From assembly GCF_011058165.1 (NCBI RefSeq), contig NZ_JAALEG010000010.1:49136-113135 (forward strand): a DNA stretch of 64,000 nucleotides, in the 5' to 3' direction. The notes beneath the pieces are model-generated. The model was given only the letters and a program-made list of their open reading frames with translations, searched no databases and had not been told where the DNA came from. This DNA comes from Rhodococcus aetherivorans. GTDB taxonomy: Bacteria > Actinomycetota > Actinomycetes > Mycobacteriales > Mycobacteriaceae. Shown one piece after another: positions 63,660 to 64,000 of the stretch. Every line of letters begins with the position of its first letter. Positions within the stretch are counted from its first letter, which is position 1. A program made the translations under genes and the position numbers.

Positions 63660-64000
63660 TGGACCTGTCGACGCGGTATCTGGGCCTGGCCTTGCCGAAC
63701 CCACTGGTGGCGGCGGCATCCCCGCTGTCCCGCACGGTCGACGGTGTCCGGCGGCTCGCCGGGGCAGGCGTCGGTGCGGTGGTGCTCTATTCGCTGTTCG
63801 AAGAGCAGCTGCTGCGCGAAGCGGAGCGCAATGCGGCACTGACCGAGCACGGTTCGCAGAGCTACGCCGAGTCCCTGTCGTACTTTCCGGAGGAAGCCGT
63901 CGAGGACCACGGACCGCGCCGCTACCTGAGTCTGCTCGAACGCGCCGCGCAGGCGGTCACCGTCCCGGTGATCGGCAGCCTGAACGGCGTCACCCCGGGC
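63659..64000 (+). CDS. Dihydroorotate-dehydrogenase-like protein (5' part, cut by window edge)
   Basis: The first 114 codons of an FMN TIM-barrel protein. MDLSTRYLGLALPNPLVAAA is the start of dihydroorotate/dihydropyrimidine-dehydrogenase-like enzymes and is followed by LSRTVDGVRRLAGAGVGAVV. ATG 63659 shares one base with the nifJ stop, so it is co-translated. This type is often found beside nifJ and is not the pyrimidine-pathway PyrD; with a GltD-like partner a PreA/PreT-like pairing is possible. The remainder lies beyond the window. Confidence 0.82.

Overview
The window is high-GC (about two thirds G+C by eye) chromosomal DNA from an actinobacterium, most likely Rhodococcus or a close relative in the Mycobacteriales. 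Supporting signs are several luciferase-like enzymes of the F420 type, a mycofactocin-type short-chain dehydrogenase, many paralogous acyl-CoA enzymes, frequent GTG starts with 4-bp stop/start overlaps, an IdeR-like iron box and an absence of glutathione-type genes. I saw no rRNA, tRNA, CRISPR array, transposase or phage gene.

Layout. (1) 0-5.5 kb: an AraC regulator, then a tightly overlapping alkylation-repair cassette (ogt, ECF-like sigma factor, second ogt-like gene, alkA), convergent with a family-A DNA polymerase-like gene. (2) 5.5-9.3 kb: a possible oleate-hydratase remnant, a TetR/3-hydroxyacyl-CoA dehydrogenase pair with tandem operators, an ABC-2/Pip-type membrane protein and an MFS-transporter remnant. 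(3) 9.4-38.4 kb: a large catabolic island. It holds an acyl-CoA ligase, five SDRs, an MDR reductase, two thiolase-like/DUF35 pairs, three acyl-CoA dehydrogenases, an APH-type kinase, two luciferase-like oxidoreductases, an enoyl-CoA hydratase, a CaiB CoA-transferase, an amidohydrolase, an MFS transporter, a FadR-type GntR regulator, and an ABC importer with two paralogous binding lipoproteins. Related 16-bp AT-rich operator-like sites sit at its promoters, so it looks like one regulon for import and beta-oxidation-like breakdown of an unidentified carboxylic acid. (4) 38.6-42.5 kb: MarR regulator and homogentisate operon (hmgA, an uncharacterised gene, fahA). (5) 42.6-51.4 kb: MOSC protein, LLM oxidoreductase, hydrolase, crotonase, acyl-CoA synthetase, acyl-CoA dehydrogenase, MarR, a second AlkA-like glycosylase and an RNase H. 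(6) 51.4-56.3 kb: an AcuI/YhdH-type reductase and a four-gene siderophore ABC importer behind an IdeR-like box. (7) 56.4-58.3 kb: amidohydrolase and divergent arsR/arsI-like genes. (8) 58.4 kb to the edge: FAD/Fe-S NAD(P)H oxidoreductase, pyruvate:ferredoxin oxidoreductase and a dihydroorotate-dehydrogenase-like gene cut by the window end.

The most notable points are the island with its shared operator; an adjacent acyl-CoA dehydrogenase/kinase pair resembling ACAD10/11 and the Lva levulinate system; a thiolase-like protein lacking the usual cysteine next to DUF35 partners (a possible retro-aldolase); the unexplained gene between hmgA and fahA; and two families of dispersed intergenic palindromes, each present twice.
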